A DNA stretch of 64,000 nucleotides. Origin: Gammaproteobacteria bacterium. Lineage in GTDB: Bacteria > Pseudomonadota > Gammaproteobacteria > GCA-001735895. How positions within the stretch are numbered: position 1 is the first letter of the stretch; each line of letters starts with the position of its first letter. Both the position numbers and the translations under genes were made by a program. The notes beneath the pieces are model-generated. The model did not search any database, was not told the origin of the DNA, and saw nothing but the letters and a program-made list of their open reading frames with translations. This document shows positions 63,449 through 64,000 of this stretch, piece after piece. Where the stretch lies: positions 1 to 64,000 of the forward strand of contig JAOTYD010000011.1 of assembly GCA_029862005.1 (NCBI GenBank), written 5' to 3'.

Positions 63449-64000
63449 GTGCCCTCTCGTCTTCTTGATACTCCAGCGCCTTCAATCGCGCAACCGATTC
63501 GCGTTGGCCAGCTCTACGGTAGCAGTCGCAGCCTGCTGCTGAGCGAGCAGATCGCGCAGCATGCGGGCCTGTCGGTTATTGTTTGCTGTGATATGGCCGA
63601 TGCCGAGCAGCTGGAACAGGAAGTTCGTTTCTTCAGTATCAACCAGCCGAGGATTTATCGTTTTCCGGATCTGGAAACCTTGCCCTACGATCAATTTTCG
63701 CCGCACCAGGATATTATTTCCGAGCGGATCCGTTGTCTCGCATCGATCACCGGCGCTGACTCGGGTGTTCTAATCCTCCCGGTCAGTACGCTGTTGCAGA
63801 AGATAGCGCCCCCTGATTTCATTCATCAGCGTTCGCTAATTTTGAATCGGGGCGACCGCATAGACCCGATCGCTTTACGCGAGAAACTCAGTCTTTACGG
63901 ATACCGCTCGGTATCCCAGGTTGAAGAACATGGCGAGTTTAGCGCTCGCGGATCGATCCTTGATTTATATCCCATGGGCAGTGCGCTGCCGTTTCGCATC
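63449..64000 (+). CDS. mfd: Transcription-repair coupling factor Mfd, N-terminal part (3' end cut off)
   Basis: The frame runs from a GTG at 63449 to the window end (184 codons) without a stop. Its translation has the UvrB-homologous N-terminal module of Mfd: FPDLETLPYDQFSPHQDIIS, LILPVSTLLQKIAPP and the GYRSVSQVEEHGEFSARGSI motif with DLYPMGS. Mfd releases stalled RNA polymerase and recruits UvrA. A stop lies directly upstream, so GTG is the only start in this position, with AGG five bases before. Confidence 0.85.
   Translation, partial: MPSRLLDTPAPSIAQPIRVGQLYGSSRSLLLSEQIAQHAGLSVIVCCDMADAEQLEQEVRFFSINQPRIYRFPDLETLPYDQFSPHQDIISERIRCLASITGADSGVLILPVSTLLQKIAPPDFIHQRSLILNRGDRIDPIALREKLSLYGYRSVSQVEEHGEFSARGSILDLYPMGSALPFRI

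Noticed and set aside
1-64000. Mobile elements, CRISPR arrays, tRNA or rRNA genes
   Set aside because: No transposase or integrase-like protein, no direct repeat array and no tRNA-like cloverleaf was noticed in the short intergenic gaps.

Overview
This is a gene-dense, transposon-free stretch of a bacterial chromosome. Genes lie on both strands with gaps of at most about 260 bases. Lipid A and LPS genes (msbA, lpxK, kdsB), the lolC-lolD pair, the comEC-exbB-exbD-msbA-lpxK-ycaR-kdsB gene order, and NhaB and PpnN (ygdH) homologues point to a gammaproteobacterium. A DMSP demethylase, acryloyl-CoA reductase and several methylated-amine enzymes suggest a marine, oligotrophic heterotroph. I cannot name a genus from sequence alone. 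I see no tRNA, rRNA, CRISPR array, insertion sequence or prophage.

Layout. 1-2.8 kb: a Rieske oxygenase (cut by the window edge) facing a two-subunit aconitase-X dehydratase. 2.9-8.9 kb: a methyltransferase, an RND efflux pair and NudC. 9-15 kb: a TPR protein, a class III CoA-transferase, PhoH, PpnN and a MOSC protein. 15-17.7 kb: a DMT permease coupled to acuI, divergent from a FadR-type GntR regulator. 18-25 kb: manC, a double-thioredoxin protein, a class II aldolase next to mtnA (a DHAP-shunt pair), a TetR regulator, an AhpD-like protein, glutaredoxin, an O-methyltransferase and GST. 25-28 kb: fpr, a Nudix hydrolase with DUF1289, and a 2OG-Fe(II) oxygenase. 28-35 kb: a tight cluster of dmdA, metY-like, alpha/beta hydrolase, fadN-like and dmdB-like genes. 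35-40 kb: D-glutamate cyclase N-domain, pxpABC, D-glutamate cyclase C-domain and a D-amino-acid transaminase. 41-46.6 kb: a GcvA-like LysR regulator divergent from a non-pyrrolysine MttB homologue, an FAD/GcvT demethylating dehydrogenase and an HD-domain protein. 46.9-49.2 kb: diaminopropionate ammonia-lyase and an M24 metallopeptidase. 49-51.3 kb: dsbB and a doubly frameshifted nhaB. 51.3-64 kb: envelope genes nudF, kdsB, ycaR, an msbA-lpxK fusion, exbD, exbB, comEC, lolDC, a rhodanese and the start of mfd.

How the genes may work together. The central theme is catabolism of methylated sulfur and nitrogen osmolytes and of unusual amino acids. DmdA would demethylate DMSP to methylmercaptopropionate. 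The dmdB-like ligase would make the CoA ester, the enoyl-CoA hydratase domain of the FadN-like protein could take part in methanethiol release, and the MetY-like enzyme could capture methanethiol as methionine. AcuI would detoxify acryloyl-CoA. A near-identical palindrome upstream of both acuI/gntR and dmdA (TTTGTAATACAAA and TTTGTCAGACAAA) suggests that the FadR-type regulator controls both loci as one regulon.

The second system is a D-glutamate route. The two halves of the vertebrate D-glutamate cyclase appear as separate genes bracketing the ATP-dependent 5-oxoprolinase, followed by a D-alanine-type transaminase. The third is a demethylation module (MttB homologue, FAD/GcvT protein, HD protein) with no corrinoid protein in the window. 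Functions are inferred from sequence families recognised by eye; no database search was run.
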